A stretch of 64,000 nucleotides of DNA from Pseudonocardia sp. T1-2H (GTDB taxonomy: Bacteria > Actinomycetota > Actinomycetes > Mycobacteriales > Pseudonocardiaceae): positions 1,612,001 to 1,676,000 of the forward strand of contig NZ_JBBPCL010000001.1 of NCBI RefSeq assembly GCF_038039215.1, written 5' to 3'. The notes under the pieces were generated by a model, which was not told the origin of the DNA, made no database searches, and worked only from the letters and a program-made list of their open reading frames with translations. This document shows positions 46,684-56,907 of this stretch, piece by piece. Within the stretch, counting starts at the first letter, position 1, and every line of letters begins with the position of its first letter. The position numbers and the translations under genes are program-made.

Positions 46684-46990
46684 TCATCGGGAGGCGATGA
46701 GGTTCGCCAGCGCTCCGGACCTGACGAGGACCCACCCGCCGATGACGATGAACACGGTGGGGATGAGCCAGCGCCCGAATCCGCCGACGAGCGCGGCCAC
46801 CTGCTTGCGGCTACCGATCAGCGCGGCGGCCGCGCACCAGCCGCCGAGCAGGACGAAGAACGTCACGATGGTCAACACTTCGCTGCCGGGTGGAAGGCCG
46901 GTGAAGAGCAGGACATAGACGGTGACGTTGTCCACGCCGTTGGCGGCGGTCAGCCCGGCCACCGACATCGTGCCCGTCGCCGGGACGTAG
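46684..46990 (-). pseudogene. Cadmium-resistance transporter (CadD-like), C-terminal fragment
   Basis: VAGLTAANGVDNVTVYVLLF, VLTIVTFFVLLGGWCAAAAL and RWLIPTVFIVIGGWVLVRSG are three membrane segments of CadD-family transporters. The N-terminal third is missing; a short in-frame ATG at 46968 could still start a 94-residue product. Confidence 0.6.
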
Positions 46991-47284
46991 GTGGGGTCGC
47001 GATGGGTTCACTCGATGTTCATCGCTCGGCACGGAAGCGTTCATCGTGAAGGTTCCGGCGTCGAGGGGACTTCGGCCCCGGTGGACCAGTAGTACCGCCC
47101 GTGCTCGTCCCGTCGGGCCGGGACCGCAGAGATCCGGGACGTGAGAAGCCGACTTCCGAGTGCGGAGCGGCCTTGCGGTTCACCGAGGGATGGGAAGGCC
47201 GCCTCCTACCGGGCCCGTCGGCCCGGGGATCGCGCCGTTCCGGGCGGCCTCCTCGGCCTTCAGCCTCCTGCACACGACGCTGCG

Positions 47285-47570
47285 ACGTCCGCGAGAAGCA
47301 GGTCCAGCTTCGGCGGACCGGGCGGCCGCACCCGGAGCATGCCTCGACGGGCCTCGACGGTCAGGAGGGCGCTCGACACGAGGCAGGGCTCGGCGGTCCC
47401 CGCGATGTCGGCACGGAGCGCGGGCCCCTCGGCCTCGTCGTCCTTGACGAGTTCGAGTAGGGCCGAGGTGTCCACGTGGATCGATACCGCTCCTCGTCGC
47501 GCATCTCGCGGATGCCGACGCTCTCCGGCTCGCTCACCGAACCGATACAGCACCGATGTGCTCCACAAGT
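47285..47570 (-). pseudogene. VapBC-like toxin-antitoxin remnant
   Basis: EPESVGIREMRDEE resembles the start of a Phd/VapB antitoxin. A deletion joins it to the start of a PIN-domain toxin, IHVDTSALLELVKDDEAEGP, LVSSALLTVEARRGMLRV, with the first acidic residue of the PIN site present. The toxin's second half is missing. Confidence 0.55.
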
Positions 47571-47745
47571 CTGCTGATGAGCCGGCCGCCGCGCCGGCCC
47601 CGCAGATGTCCCGGGCTCACCCGGCGAGATCAATTACCTGGTCGACCCAGCGTGTCGAGCCACTAACCCGAAAATGAGTCGGGGACGGGCGAACGGGGCC
47701 CACCGGCCAGGTGCGTGTCGGGTCGGGGTCGGGCTGTGGTGGTGC

Positions 47746-48010
47746 TCAGGCCGCGGGTTCGAGGGTGACCTTGAAGTCGAGGGCCTCGAGTTGCCGGACG
47801 TGGTTGCGCTTCTTGCGGTCCGGCCCGATGCGGTTGTCGTAAAAGTCGGAGCCCAGGTCACGGTAGCGGGCGCCGGGGGCAGACAGCAGGTGCCAGATGA
47901 TGACCAGGGTCGAGCGGCCGACCGCGACGATCGCCCTCTTCTTGCCCCGGCGCCGGGCGATGCGCCGGTAGCGCTCGCCGAGGAAGGTGTCGGTCTTCCC
48001 GGCGGTCACG
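47746..48010 (-). pseudogene. IS110-family transposase, C-terminal remnant
   Basis: TDTFLGERYRRIARRRGKKR, AIVAVGRSTLVIIWHLLS and RNHVRQLEALDFKVTLEP are the C-terminal (Tnp20) end of an IS110-type transposase. The frame ends properly at 47746. Its upstream end abuts the truncated nitroreductase gene and marks the breakpoint. Confidence 0.75.
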
Positions 48011-48023
48011 GCCGCCGCGCCGA

Positions 48024-48557
48024 GGACACGTCGAAGCCCAGCGGGAGATCGACCTGACCGTCCGTACCATGAGCCTCGCCGTCCTCAACGACGGCCGCGA
48101 GGGGCACGTCCCCGAGTCCGAGAAAGGCCTCGACAGCGCGTGGCGGCCCGTACGGGTCGCGGCCGCGGTGGACGAACGGCTCGGCCAGCCCGGGCTCAGG
48201 AGCTACTACGAGACGTTCGGGCGGCTGTTCCACGTCGAACGAGTCCGCGGCAGAGACAAAGTGATCCGCGACGTACTCGCCCGCATGAACGCGGACGAAC
48301 TCATTGCGGCTGCAGACACCACGGACTACGACGAGACCATCATGAAGAGCCACAACGCCGGCATGGAGCCAGTCGGCCTCGAGGTCGGCACCCCCACCAT
48401 CCACGTAGACGGTGTGGCGTTCTTCGGGCCAGTGCTCAGCGCGATACCGCGGGGTCAGGAAGCCCTCGACATGTTCGACGGGACATTGCTGATCGCACGC
48501 AACCCACACTTCTCGGAGCTGAAACGAACCCGGTCAGGGGACCTTCGCTATGACTAG
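48024..48557 (+). pseudogene. Mycothiol-dependent nitroreductase (DsbA-like), N-terminally truncated
   Basis: VEAQREIDLTVRTMSLAVLN to GTPTIHVDGVAFFGPVLSAI and HFSELKRTRSG matches Rv2466c-type DsbA-family proteins. The N-terminal strand with the CPWAW-type active site is gone, replaced by the IS110 remnant. ATG 48069 could start a 162-residue product but it would lack the active cysteine. The TAG stop lies in the CTAG that flanks the next element. Confidence 0.7.
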
Positions 48558-48873
48558 TACTCCAGCCGCACTTCGTTAGTTTGCCTGTCTTGATCACCTG
48601 ACGGTGGTAGTCGGTCCGGGCGCTTGCGCGGTCGGCCGGGTCCGGCCCGATGGAACGCCGTCGACGGGCGCGGGCTGCGGAGTGCTGGTGGGCCCGGCCG
48701 CTGCTGGAATCGAAACACCGAACACCGAACACCGGACACCGGACACCGGGTCCAGGTTCAGGCGGCGTTGGCGGGACTGCCAGACCGCCCGATCGCGCTA
48801 CCCTGCCGCTGTCAACTGGTCAACCACCGCCCACGACGAGATGACGGTGGTAACGCGAGGAGCGGAGTCTTCA

Positions 48874-49356
48874 ATGCGACTGCTCGACCGATTGCTCAGG
48901 TCGACTGTTGCTCGGCTGGTCGTGGAGCGCATCGAAGAGGAACGCCTGGACGCGCTGTACCGCTACCGCGTCCACAGCGATCCCGCCCGACTGCGGATCC
49001 ATCCGACCGCCGTCGTCAATAATGCGATCTTCAACACCGGTGGCGGTCATATCACGGTGGGGGAATATGTGTTCTTCGGGCACAACGTCTGCGTACTGGC
49101 CGGGGTGCACGAGGTAGACAAGTTCGGTCTTGATCGACAACGGGCCATCCCGCGCAGCGGCTACGACATCGAGATCGGTGAGGGCGCATGGCTGGCCACC
49201 AACGTAATGGTCGCCGGGCCGGTGAAGATCGGCGCGCACGCCGTCGTCGGTGGCGGATCGGTGGTACGCAAGGACGTCGAGCCGTATGCAGTGGTGGCCG
49301 GCAACCCAGCGAGGCTCATCCGCTACTTGACTCCGCCAGACGCTCACCAGGAGTGA
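48874..49356 (+). CDS. Hexapeptide-repeat (left-handed beta-helix) acyltransferase, passenger of the TIR element
   Basis: 160 residues from ATG 48874 with GGAG upstream. Left-handed beta-helix repeats: PTAVVNNAIFNTGGGHITVG, VFFGHNVCVLAGVHEVDKFG (histidine of the active site), EIGEGAWLATNVMVAGPVKI, GAHAVVGGGSVVRKDVEPYA and the closing VVAGNPARLIRYL. This is a sugar or maltose O-acetyltransferase-type protein, often involved in capsule, LPS-like or antibiotic modification. As a passenger between inverted repeats it is unusual. Confidence 0.78.
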   Translation: MRLLDRLLRSTVARLVVERIEEERLDALYRYRVHSDPARLRIHPTAVVNNAIFNTGGGHITVGEYVFFGHNVCVLAGVHEVDKFGLDRQRAIPRSGYDIEIGEGAWLATNVMVAGPVKIGAHAVVGGGSVVRKDVEPYAVVAGNPARLIRYLTPPDAHQE

Positions 49357-50024
49357 GGCTGCCACGTAGGCGGGTTGCGCCTCGGGTGGGTGGCGGCGTT
49401 GGACGCACTGCTGGAACGGGTCGCGGGCGGACGGGTCCACCACCAGAGGCGGCATCAAGGTCACGAGGAAGCCGCTGCCCCCGGTAGCCCGGCAGCGCCC
49501 ATCGTCACGGCTGGATTGACCTGCTCATCAGCCGCGAGACACATCCATCACGCTGATACCCGGCGCTTGCGGTCATGGTCCTGGTGCAGTCGGCTCATTT
49601 ATCTGGCGGGCACGCGTCATCCCAGACCTCTGGACGACCTCCGACCTATTATTAATGTGCATCGCAAGCGCCGTCTTACGGTCAGCAGGTCAAAGATGAC
49701 GGGGCGTTCGCGACACCTGTGGGTGACTCGATGCCTCCCGGCGGAGACCAGTAGCGGAACGGGTGATCCCCCCTTAGAAGACAGGGTGAATCGAAGACGA
49801 GCACTCGCCAAGAACGCGCCAGGACGTACTGCAGGATGGCGTGCAAGGCATTTCTGAAGTGAGAGCTGTATAGCGTGCGAGCTGGACATGCGCAGCTTCG
49901 GCGGGTTAGCAAGCAGAGCGCTCCTGAACGTCTGGCCAGTCCAACGAGACCTCATCCGCGGCGCTTACCAGGCCCTCGAGATCCTCCACCGACTCCACAA
50001 GATCAAAGCCTAACGGAAGATCAC
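49357..50024 (+). pseudogene. Decayed region with a transposase-like C-terminus
   Basis: The only coding-like part is 49888-50013, reading ALLNVWPVQRDLIRGAYQAL and EILHRLHKIKA before TAA, just inside the right inverted repeat, where a transposase gene should end. I cannot name its family. The remaining 530 bp show no supported gene. Confidence 0.4.
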
Positions 50025-50050
50025 CTAACGAAGTGCGGCTGGAGTACTAG

Positions 50051-51076
50051 TTAGGTGGGGGCGCCTTCGAGGATGCTGTTGGGGGAGGCTGTGGGGATGA
50101 TCCTGGTCAGGCGCAGGCCGGCGGCGGTGAACAGCTCAGTGAATTCGGCTTCGGTGCGGATGCGGGCCCCCGTGTGCTGCAGCAGCATCAGCACGTCGAA
50201 GGTCTTCGCTGGGCTTGGCTCGTTGCCCGCTGGCAGGACCATTTCGACGGCCAGGACCCTGCCGTGGGCGGGTGCGCCCGCCGCGCAGTTGCCCAGGATC
50301 GTGGTGGCCTGCTCGTCGCCGAAGGACATGAGGATGCGTTTGACCAGGTAAGCATCGGCGCCTTCGGGCACTGCACGCAGCATGTCGCCGCCGATGACCT
50401 CGCAGCGCGGCGCGATCCCCGCCTCGTCGAGCGGGGCGGGGTGAGCGACGACCTGCGGTAGGTCGAGCAGGATGCCGCGCAGCGACGGGTTGGCCTGCAG
50501 GATCGCGGCCAGGGTGGAGCCCTGTCCGCCGCCGATGTCAGCGACCACTCGAAACGGGGAGAAGTCGTAGGCCGCCACCACCGCCGCGTTGTGCTGAGCG
50601 GACTGTTGACTCATCCAGCGGTGAAACGGTGCCGCGAAGTCCGGGTGTTCGCTCATATAGTCCCATAAGGGTAGGCCGTGCACCCGCGGGAACGCCGGCT
50701 CACCGGTCGTGACGGTGTCGCGCAGCGCGCCGAGGACCTCCCACAGCTGGGGAGAGCCGAGGTAGAGTGCCCAATCCCGCACCGAGTCCGGCCCGTCGCT
50801 GCGCAGGCACTTTCCGAGCGGCGTGAGCGCGATCCGCCCGTCGGGTTCCTCGCGGAACACCCCGGCCCCGGCGAGCAGCCGCAGCAGTCGCCCCAGGGAC
50901 TGCTGGTGCGTGCCGGTGGCGGTGGCCAACTCGGCCAACGTCCGGGGCCCGGCAGCCAATCGGTCAGCGATCTTGAGCTCGGCAGCCACACAGAGAGCCC
51001 GCATGGTGAACCCGGCGTTGAGCATCTGCAGCATCTGTGACGACCCTGCCACCGGTTGGCCCGGATCACCCGCCAT
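50051..51076 (-). CDS. SAM-dependent O-methyltransferase-like protein
   Basis: 341 residues. An N-terminal winged-helix dimerisation domain (MRALCVAAELKIADRLAAGP, LGRLLRLLAGAGVF) is followed by a Rossmann domain with the SAM loop VVADIGGGQGSTLAAIL, LDLPQVV and GGDMLRAVPEGADAYLVKRI. Secondary-metabolite and plant-type O-methyltransferases have a catalytic His in the ILHxW position; here it reads RILMSFGDEQ, so the general base is missing. It may methylate by another mechanism or use a different nucleophile. Its TAA stop directly follows the TIR element. Confidence 0.78.
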   Translation of the reverse strand: MAGDPGQPVAGSSQMLQMLNAGFTMRALCVAAELKIADRLAAGPRTLAELATATGTHQQSLGRLLRLLAGAGVFREEPDGRIALTPLGKCLRSDGPDSVRDWALYLGSPQLWEVLGALRDTVTTGEPAFPRVHGLPLWDYMSEHPDFAAPFHRWMSQQSAQHNAAVVAAYDFSPFRVVADIGGGQGSTLAAILQANPSLRGILLDLPQVVAHPAPLDEAGIAPRCEVIGGDMLRAVPEGADAYLVKRILMSFGDEQATTILGNCAAGAPAHGRVLAVEMVLPAGNEPSPAKTFDVLMLLQHTGARIRTEAEFTELFTAAGLRLTRIIPTASPNSILEGAPT

Positions 51077-51151
51077 AGCATCGACCGAGCCTCCCCTGAG
51101 CGGGATGGTGTTCTCCTCGACTGGACTGCGACCCTAAGCTAGCCCCTGTCG

Positions 51152-51799
51152 TCATCGCTCGTCTGACCTTTCGAGGTCGGGGTGCGGTTCCCACATAGCG
51201 CCGAAGCGCGAGGCCAGCCTCAGGTATGCGGCCGCGGTAGGGGAATCCAGGACGAGCTCCTCGGCGGCGCCGGCCTTGTTGAGCTGCTCGTCGAGGCGTT
51301 CGGCATCGTCGGTCCAGGCGAGGTCGAGCAAACCGTGCAGTCTCGCGAAGGAGGCGATGATGTCGGCCGGCGTCGTGCCGGCGACCGCGGCGGGAGGAGC
51401 GGCGTCGGAGAAGTCCACAAGCGCTCCGGTGATCTGCCGATCTCCGGTCAGCAGCCCCGCACCCAGCGCTCGGATCGCCTCACCCATGGTCGCGAGATCC
51501 GCGGCGTCGAGGTCGACCACGGAAAGCCGGAGATACTCCGCTCGCCACTCAGGGGCGAACAGCCGCGGGGCGGTGCGCTCCTGAGTCGGCTTGAGGACCA
51601 CCCAGATCCGGTCCAGGGCCTCGAGCCCGAAGCCATCGGCAAGCACCGACGGCAGCTCACTTTCCAGGGTTTCGTCGACGAGCGCGATGAGCATCTCCGT
51701 GAGGTCGCTGACGACCTCGATGACCGCGTCACCGAGGTCGGGAACGACCACCCGCCTGGTATTCATCCTGGTCAGAAGCCTAGCGCCGGTCACCGACAA
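51152..51799 (-). CDS. Hypothetical protein (215 aa)
   Basis: Complete frame with normal codon usage. The N-terminus has PDLGDAVIEVVSDLTEMLIA, then RTAPRLFAPEWRAEYLRLSV and a helical C-terminal half. An internal ATG at 51766 (MNTRRVVVPD) is an equally good start. No motif, signal or membrane segment. Family not recognised. Confidence 0.55.
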   Translation of the reverse strand: MSVTGARLLTRMNTRRVVVPDLGDAVIEVVSDLTEMLIALVDETLESELPSVLADGFGLEALDRIWVVLKPTQERTAPRLFAPEWRAEYLRLSVVDLDAADLATMGEAIRALGAGLLTGDRQITGALVDFSDAAPPAAVAGTTPADIIASFARLHGLLDLAWTDDAERLDEQLNKAGAAEELVLDSPTAAAYLRLASRFGAMWEPHPDLERSDER

Positions 51800-51936
51800 T
51801 CCTTAGCCTCGTCACCGGCGACGTCGGGGTGGTGAGGCGGTTCGGCGCGCGCAACGACAACAGCTGAGCAAGCACGGGGCAAGTCGGCGGAAAGCGGTGC
51901 CGGTGACGGTGGTGTCCCCGACGAGAGGAATCCACC

Positions 51937-52602
51937 GTGTCCACCACCAGCACCGACGCCCCCGACCTGCTCGGCATCACCCTCGCGCACCGCATGATGC
52001 GCACCGACCTGCACCGGCTGACCGACGTCGCCGAGCGCATCGCCTCCGGCGCATGCGGCTGCACCGACCGCAGGGCCGCCGCCATCGCGGCCTGGATCGG
52101 GACGCTGTGCGACGAGATCCACCACCACCACACCTCGGAGGACGAGATCGCCTGGCCGGTGATCACCCGCTACGCCTCCGGCTGCGTCGACCTCGCCGTG
52201 CTCACCGACGACCACCACGCCCTCGACCCGCTGCTCGACGAGGTGCGCTCCGCCGTCCAGGGCCTGACGTCGGCCCGCGCCGGCGCCCGGGGCCCGGCCG
52301 CCGGGGAGCTGGCGGCTCGGCTGGCCCGAGTCCGCGACGAGATCGACGAGCACCTCGACGCGGAGGAGTCCGGTCTGTTCCCGGTCATCGAGCGCTACGT
52401 CCCGGCGGCCGAGTGGAAGCGCATCGAGGAGGAGGTGCGGCGCAACGGTCCCGGCGCCCAGTTCGTGCTGCCCCGCATGGCCGATGTCGCGAGCCCCGAC
52501 GAGTGGGCGCACATGCGGGCCGTGGCCGGTCCGGTACCCGCGGTGCTGGCCCGGCTGATGCGGCCCGGCCACCGGCGCCGGGAACGGCTCGTGTTCGCCT
52601 GA
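51937..52602 (+). CDS. Hemerythrin HHE-domain protein
   Basis: 221 residues. Four-helix bundle with di-iron ligands in CDEIHHHHTSEDEIAWPV, VLTDDHHALDPLLDE and DEIDEHLDAEESGLFPVIER. The C-terminal 50 residues (RMADVASPDEWAHMRAVAG) are an extra helical part. Actinobacterial HHE proteins bind oxygen or NO or serve in redox and stress sensing. The GTG start is clear; it is convergent with the BTAD regulator. Confidence 0.87.
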   Translation: MSTTSTDAPDLLGITLAHRMMRTDLHRLTDVAERIASGACGCTDRRAAAIAAWIGTLCDEIHHHHTSEDEIAWPVITRYASGCVDLAVLTDDHHALDPLLDEVRSAVQGLTSARAGARGPAAGELAARLARVRDEIDEHLDAEESGLFPVIERYVPAAEWKRIEEEVRRNGPGAQFVLPRMADVASPDEWAHMRAVAGPVPAVLARLMRPGHRRRERLVFA

Positions 52603-52608
52603 CGGGCG

Positions 52609-55600
52609 TCAGGACCGCAGGGCGTCCAGCGCCCGGCGCTCCCAGTGGGGCGCGCCGACCTCGCGGGCGAGCCGGGCGGCGGCGTGCAGGTGTGCCTCCC
52701 GCTGCTGGGCCGGCCGGCCCAGCAGCAGCACGAGATCCGCCAGCGCCAGGTCCACCGGGCCGAGGGTGATCGACCCGCTCGACAGCCCGGCGAACGAGCC
52801 CGCCCACGGCAGCAGTTCGGCGTGCAGGCGGGTGCCTTCGACACGGTCGGCGAGAGCGACGGCGATCTCCGCCCGCAGCACCGTCCACAGCAACCAGTAG
52901 TAGTTGCGCGGCAGCATCACGTCCGGGCGCCACGTCGCCCGGGCCTCGTCGATCCGCCCGGCGGCGATGAGTGCCACCACCACGTAGTCGACCATCGTCA
53001 GCGGCAGCCGAGGCATCAGCTCCAGCAGCTCGGGGGCGAAGCGGCCGTGCGGCCCTGTGCATGGCGCACGGCGAACCGGCCGGCCACGCCGATGAGGTCC
53101 CCGTTGACCGCGCCCGCCGCGACGAGCTGCTCGCTCAGCGCCGCGTACATGGCCTCGGCGCGGTCGAGGTCGCCGTGCACGAGCGACTGCAGCGCCTGGA
53201 AGATGGCGGCCCAGCCCAGTGTCAGGCCCAGCTGGCCGCCTGTGGCCGACGCGATCGCGGCGTCGGCGTGCCGCTGCGCGGTGGCGAGATCGTGGCGCGA
53301 GGTGTTGACCATGAACAGCACGTGGTGGCCCTGTGACTCGTAGCCGGCGAGCCCGGCGGTCCGGGCCGTGGTCACGAGCTCGGTGCCGACCGGTTCCATC
53401 TCCTGCCACAGGTCCGGGCCCAGCGCCGCGAAGAACCTCGCGTTGAGCGCCGTGCAGCGCAGGTGCGGGTCGTCGAGGCCTGCGGAGAGCGTCATCGCCT
53501 CCGCGCTCGCCGACCGCACCCGCTCGTCGTCGTGGCTCTCCAGCTCGAACACCAGCGCGGCCAACAGGCGGCACCGCGTTGCGGCGTCACGGGTGGCGGC
53601 CAGGGCGGTCTCCATCAGCTCCACCAGGTCGTGGTCCACGCCCATGTCGGGCCGGATCGTCCACGACACGGGGGCGTCGTAGCTGGTCAGAGCGCTGACC
53701 AGCAGTGGCGGCCACTCGCGGGCACGGTCGACGGCCACGCGCCGGGCCCGCACCGCGGCGATGCTCTCGCCCGCGTTGGCCAGCGCCGAGACGTGCGAGC
53801 AGCGCAGCGCCATCTCCCGCTGGACGTCCATCCCGGCCGCCACGGCGAGCTCCACGGCCGCGCCCCACAGCCGGGCGGCTTCGCGGCGGGCTCCGAAACG
53901 GTCGGCGGCACCGGCGGCCGCGGCGGCGTGCTCGGCCGCCCGCTCGGCGGGGACGGACGGGCCCGCGGCGAGCGCGTGGCGGGCCAGGGCCGCGTGGTCG
54001 TCCGGGTGGGTCGCGGCGAGCACGTCCAGCGTCGCCGCGTGCAGCCGCGTGCGACGCAGACGCGGGACGTCGGCGTAGAGCGTGTCGCAGACCAGCGCGT
54101 GGGTGAACCGGACGCGGCCGGGCGCCGGCTCGGTCAGCAGTCCACTGAGGACGCCCAGTTCCAGGGCGTCGAGCGTGGCGTCCTCGTCGGCGGTGAGCTG
54201 CGCCAGGACGTCGACGTCGACGTCACGGCCCAGCACCGACGCCTGCCGCAGCACCGTCTGGGCGGGCCCCGGGAGGCGGGCGAGCCGTCGGCGGAGCACG
54301 TCACGGACTCCCGCGGGCACGGCGTGCCCGGCGGCCGCGACGCCCTCCGCGGCGATCAACCGGGCCAGCTCCCGCACGAACAGCGGATTGCCCCCGGTGC
54401 GGTCGGCGACGAGGGCGACGGTGGCAGGGTCCGCGCCGGCGACTCCGTGGCGGGCCAGCAGGGTGCGGACCTCGTCGGGGCCGAGGCCACCCACCTCGAT
54501 GCGGTCGGCGGTCGGCTCGGCCAGCGCGGCGAGCGCGGCCTGGACGTCGGGCCCGACCTCGGCGGGCCGCAGCGTCGCGACGACCAGCACGGGCGCCCCG
54601 GCCAGCCCCGCCACCACCGACCGCAGCAGCTGCAGCGTCTCGCCCTCGGCCCGGTGCAGGTCGTCGAGCACGAGCAGCAGCGGGCCCGAGCGGGCGGCGC
54701 CGTGCAGCAGATCGACGACGGCGCGGGCGATCCAGAACGTCTCCTGCGCGGCGGTCGGCCCGGCGCGCAGCGCGGCGAGCCGCTCGTCCATGTCGGCGTC
54801 GGTGGGATGCGCGGCGAGGACCTCCTCCACCAGCTCCCGCCACGCCCACGCCGGCGGAGCCCCGTCGACCTCGGGACAGCGGCCGACCGCGGTGGTCCAC
54901 CCGGCGGCGGCGCGCTCCGCCCGGAACGCGGCGACCAGGGCGGACTTCCCACCGCCCGCGTCCGCCGAGACGAGGACGACCTGGGCCCCCGCGACGGCCC
55001 TGTCGGCCGCCCCCCGCAGCCGTCCCAGCTCGGACGTGCGCCCGACGAGGTCCGGTGCGGGCGACCGGACAGCGGGCGGGGCGGGCGCGACGGGCACCGG
55101 CCGGGGAAGGACGTGGTCGACGTGCCCGAGGACGTCACGTTCCACCGCGCGCAGTTCCGGGCCGGGATCGACACCGAGCTCGTCGGCCAGCCTCCGGCGG
55201 GCGCGGGCGAGCACCGCGAGCGCGTCGGCCTGCCGGCCGGTGCGGTAGAGCGCCAGCGCGAGCAGCCGCACGGCTCCCTCGCGCAGCGGATGGTCGTGCA
55301 GCAGCCGTTCCAGATCGGGGACGGCGGCCGCGGGGTCGTCCAGCGCCAGCCGGGCGTCGGCCCATCGCTCCACCGCGACGAGGCGCAGCTCCTCCAACCG
55401 GGCCGCCTCGGGCACGGCCCACGGCTCGGCGGCGAACTCCGCGAACGCCGCACCGGACCAGCAGGCGAGCGCGTCGCGCAGATGCTGGGCGGCCACGGCG
55501 GGGTCGGCCGAGGCGGCGGCGTCGAGCAGGGCGGTGAACCGGAGGGTGTCGAGCGAGTGCGGGGCCAGCGCGTAGCCGGGCGGAACGCTGAGCAGCACGG

Positions 55601-55874
55601 TGGCCGGCGCCCGGGGCGGCCGGTGCGGCTCGAGGGCCCGGCGCAGGTGCGAGATGTGCACCTGGAGCGCGCTCAGTGCCCGCGGCGGCGCCTCACCGGG
55701 CCACAGATCGTCGACGATCGCGTCCGTGGACACCACGTCACCACCGCCGACGGCGAGCCGGGCCAGCACGGCACGCCGGGTGCGGCCCCCGAGATCGGCC
55801 GGCCGGCCGTCGACGTCCGCGCGCAGTGGGCCGAGGACCCGGACACGTACTGCGCTGATCACCGCTGGGGTCAT
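52609..55874 (-). CDS. BTAD/SARP-type transcriptional activator with AAA ATPase domain (one frameshift)
   Basis: About 1088 residues. The OmpR-type winged helix (RTRRAVLARLAVGGG, STDAIVDDLWPGEAPPRA) and BTAD domain (RLEELRLVAVERWADARLAL, ADELGVDPGPELRAVERDVL) are followed by a STAND-type ATPase: Walker A SADAGGGKSALVAAF, Walker B LLLVLDDLHRAE. TPR-like helical repeats form the C-terminus. Near 53045 one base is off; the frame then continues GRFAPELLELMPRLPLTMVD to the stop at 52609. It resembles AfsR/LuxR-type pathway activators. No biosynthetic cluster adjoins; the nearest target candidates are the hemerythrin and methyltransferase genes. ATG overlaps the stop of the preceding mini-ORF (ATGA). 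Confidence 0.8.
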
Positions 55875-55987
55875 ACCGGGAGCAGGGCCTCCACGACGGC
55901 CACGCCGTGGGTGCGCAACGCGGCGACGAAGTCCACCAGGTGGCCGGACAACCCGTGCTCCGACCCGATCCGCTCCACCGTCGCCAT
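55871..55987 (-). CDS. 38-codon ORF, CoxE/VWA N-terminal remnant, coupled to the regulator
   Basis: ATG 55987 reads TVERIGSEHGLSGHLVDFVA ALRTHGVAV and ends in TGA within the ATGA that starts the regulator. The sequence is like the first 30 residues of VWA-domain CoxE-type proteins, the rest having been deleted. It could now act as a leader peptide for translational coupling. Confidence 0.45.
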   Translation of the reverse strand: MATVERIGSEHGLSGHLVDFVAALRTHGVAVVEALLPV

Positions 55988-56099
55988 GCCCCCATGATGC
56001 CCCGGAGGTCCCGCCGATCTCCAGACGGAACCGACCCGGACGCGACAAGGGCCGACAGAGGCCGAGCGCGGTCGCCGGTGCGGGCTGTCGGCCGACGCG

Positions 56100-56907
56100 G
56101 TGCCGGCGCTGGAACGGCTGCCCGAACCGCTGCGGTCCTGTGTGCTGACCCCGATCGGCTGGGCCGCCGAGCGGCAACGGATCGACACCGGCGTTCGCGA
56201 GTATGTCGGGCGCATCGCGGCCCGGATGAAGGCTCGGAAGAAGCCGGTGAGTCGCAAACTTCTGGCCGGCATCTGCGAAGAGGCCATCACGAAGGTCGCG
56301 TTCGAAGCCACCGGCACCCGGCTGGACTACATCAGCATGCAGTTGCTGCGGCGCTGGAGCCGCACCCTCGGTGTCGCCACCTTCAGCTACTACGCGCCCG
56401 GCCCATACGCCCTGCGGTGGTTGAGCAAAGTGCTGGAGCAGAAGCCCGACGTCGAGCAGCTCTACCGGGAGGCGGCCGCGGCCGGTGATCCTGTCGCGCT
56501 ACGGGAGTTGGCCCGGTGGTTGAGCAGGGCGCCGGGGCGTGAGGACGAGGCCGAGCAGGTCTACCGGGAGGCGGCCGAGGCGGGCTATCCGCGCGCGCTG
56601 CGGGACCTGGCTGGTTGGCTGAGCCTGAGGCCAGGGCGGGAGGACCACATCGTCGAGCTCTACCGGGAGGCGGCCGCGGCGGGTGATCCTGGAGCGCTGC
56701 AGGAGTTGGCCCGGTGGTTGTGCAGGGTGCCGGGGCGGGCGGGCGGGCGAGGTCGAGCGGGTGTACCGGGAGGCGGCCGCCGGGGGCGAGAGCAGTGCGC
56801 TCTGGGAGCTGGCTCAGTGGTTACACGAGGTGCCGGGGCGGGAGGCCGATGCTGCGGCGTTGTGGCAGCGTGGCATCGACGCCTTCGGGGACACAGTCGC
56901 CGAGTGA
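56100..56907 (+). CDS. Tandem-repeat (Sel1/TPR-like) protein (one frameshift)
   Basis: About 269 residues from GTG 56100. The N-terminal helical domain (ARKKPVSRKLLAGICEEAIT, RRWSRTLGVATFSYY) is followed by four tandem 36-37-residue repeats of the pattern LYREAAAAGDPVALRELARW-L-PGRE. The frame slips near 56735 in a GGGC repeat, after which the fourth repeat and the stop at 56907 follow. Such repeats mediate protein-protein contacts; similar actinobacterial proteins are often part of STAND-type signalling or defence systems. The partner is not evident; it is divergent from the BTAD regulator. Confidence 0.6.

Larger units (their letters stand above)
48554..50050. mobile_element. 1.5-kb element with perfect terminal inverted repeats and CTAG target duplication
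   Basis: 48558-48579 and 50025-50046 are perfect 22-bp inverted repeats (begin TACTCCAGCCGCACTTCG), each flanked by CTAG (48554-48557, 50047-50050). It carries an acyltransferase gene and only a short C-terminal transposase-like piece, so it is non-autonomous. It inserted exactly between the stop codons of two convergent genes. The 4-bp YTAR-type duplication would suit IS701-like elements (inference). Confidence 0.75.

Noticed and set aside
53463..55997. 844-codon open frame on the plus strand
   Set aside because: It is antisense to the BTAD/ATPase gene, which has all its motifs; long antisense frames are expected in very GC-rich DNA. The translation is low-complexity Arg/Gly/Ala.
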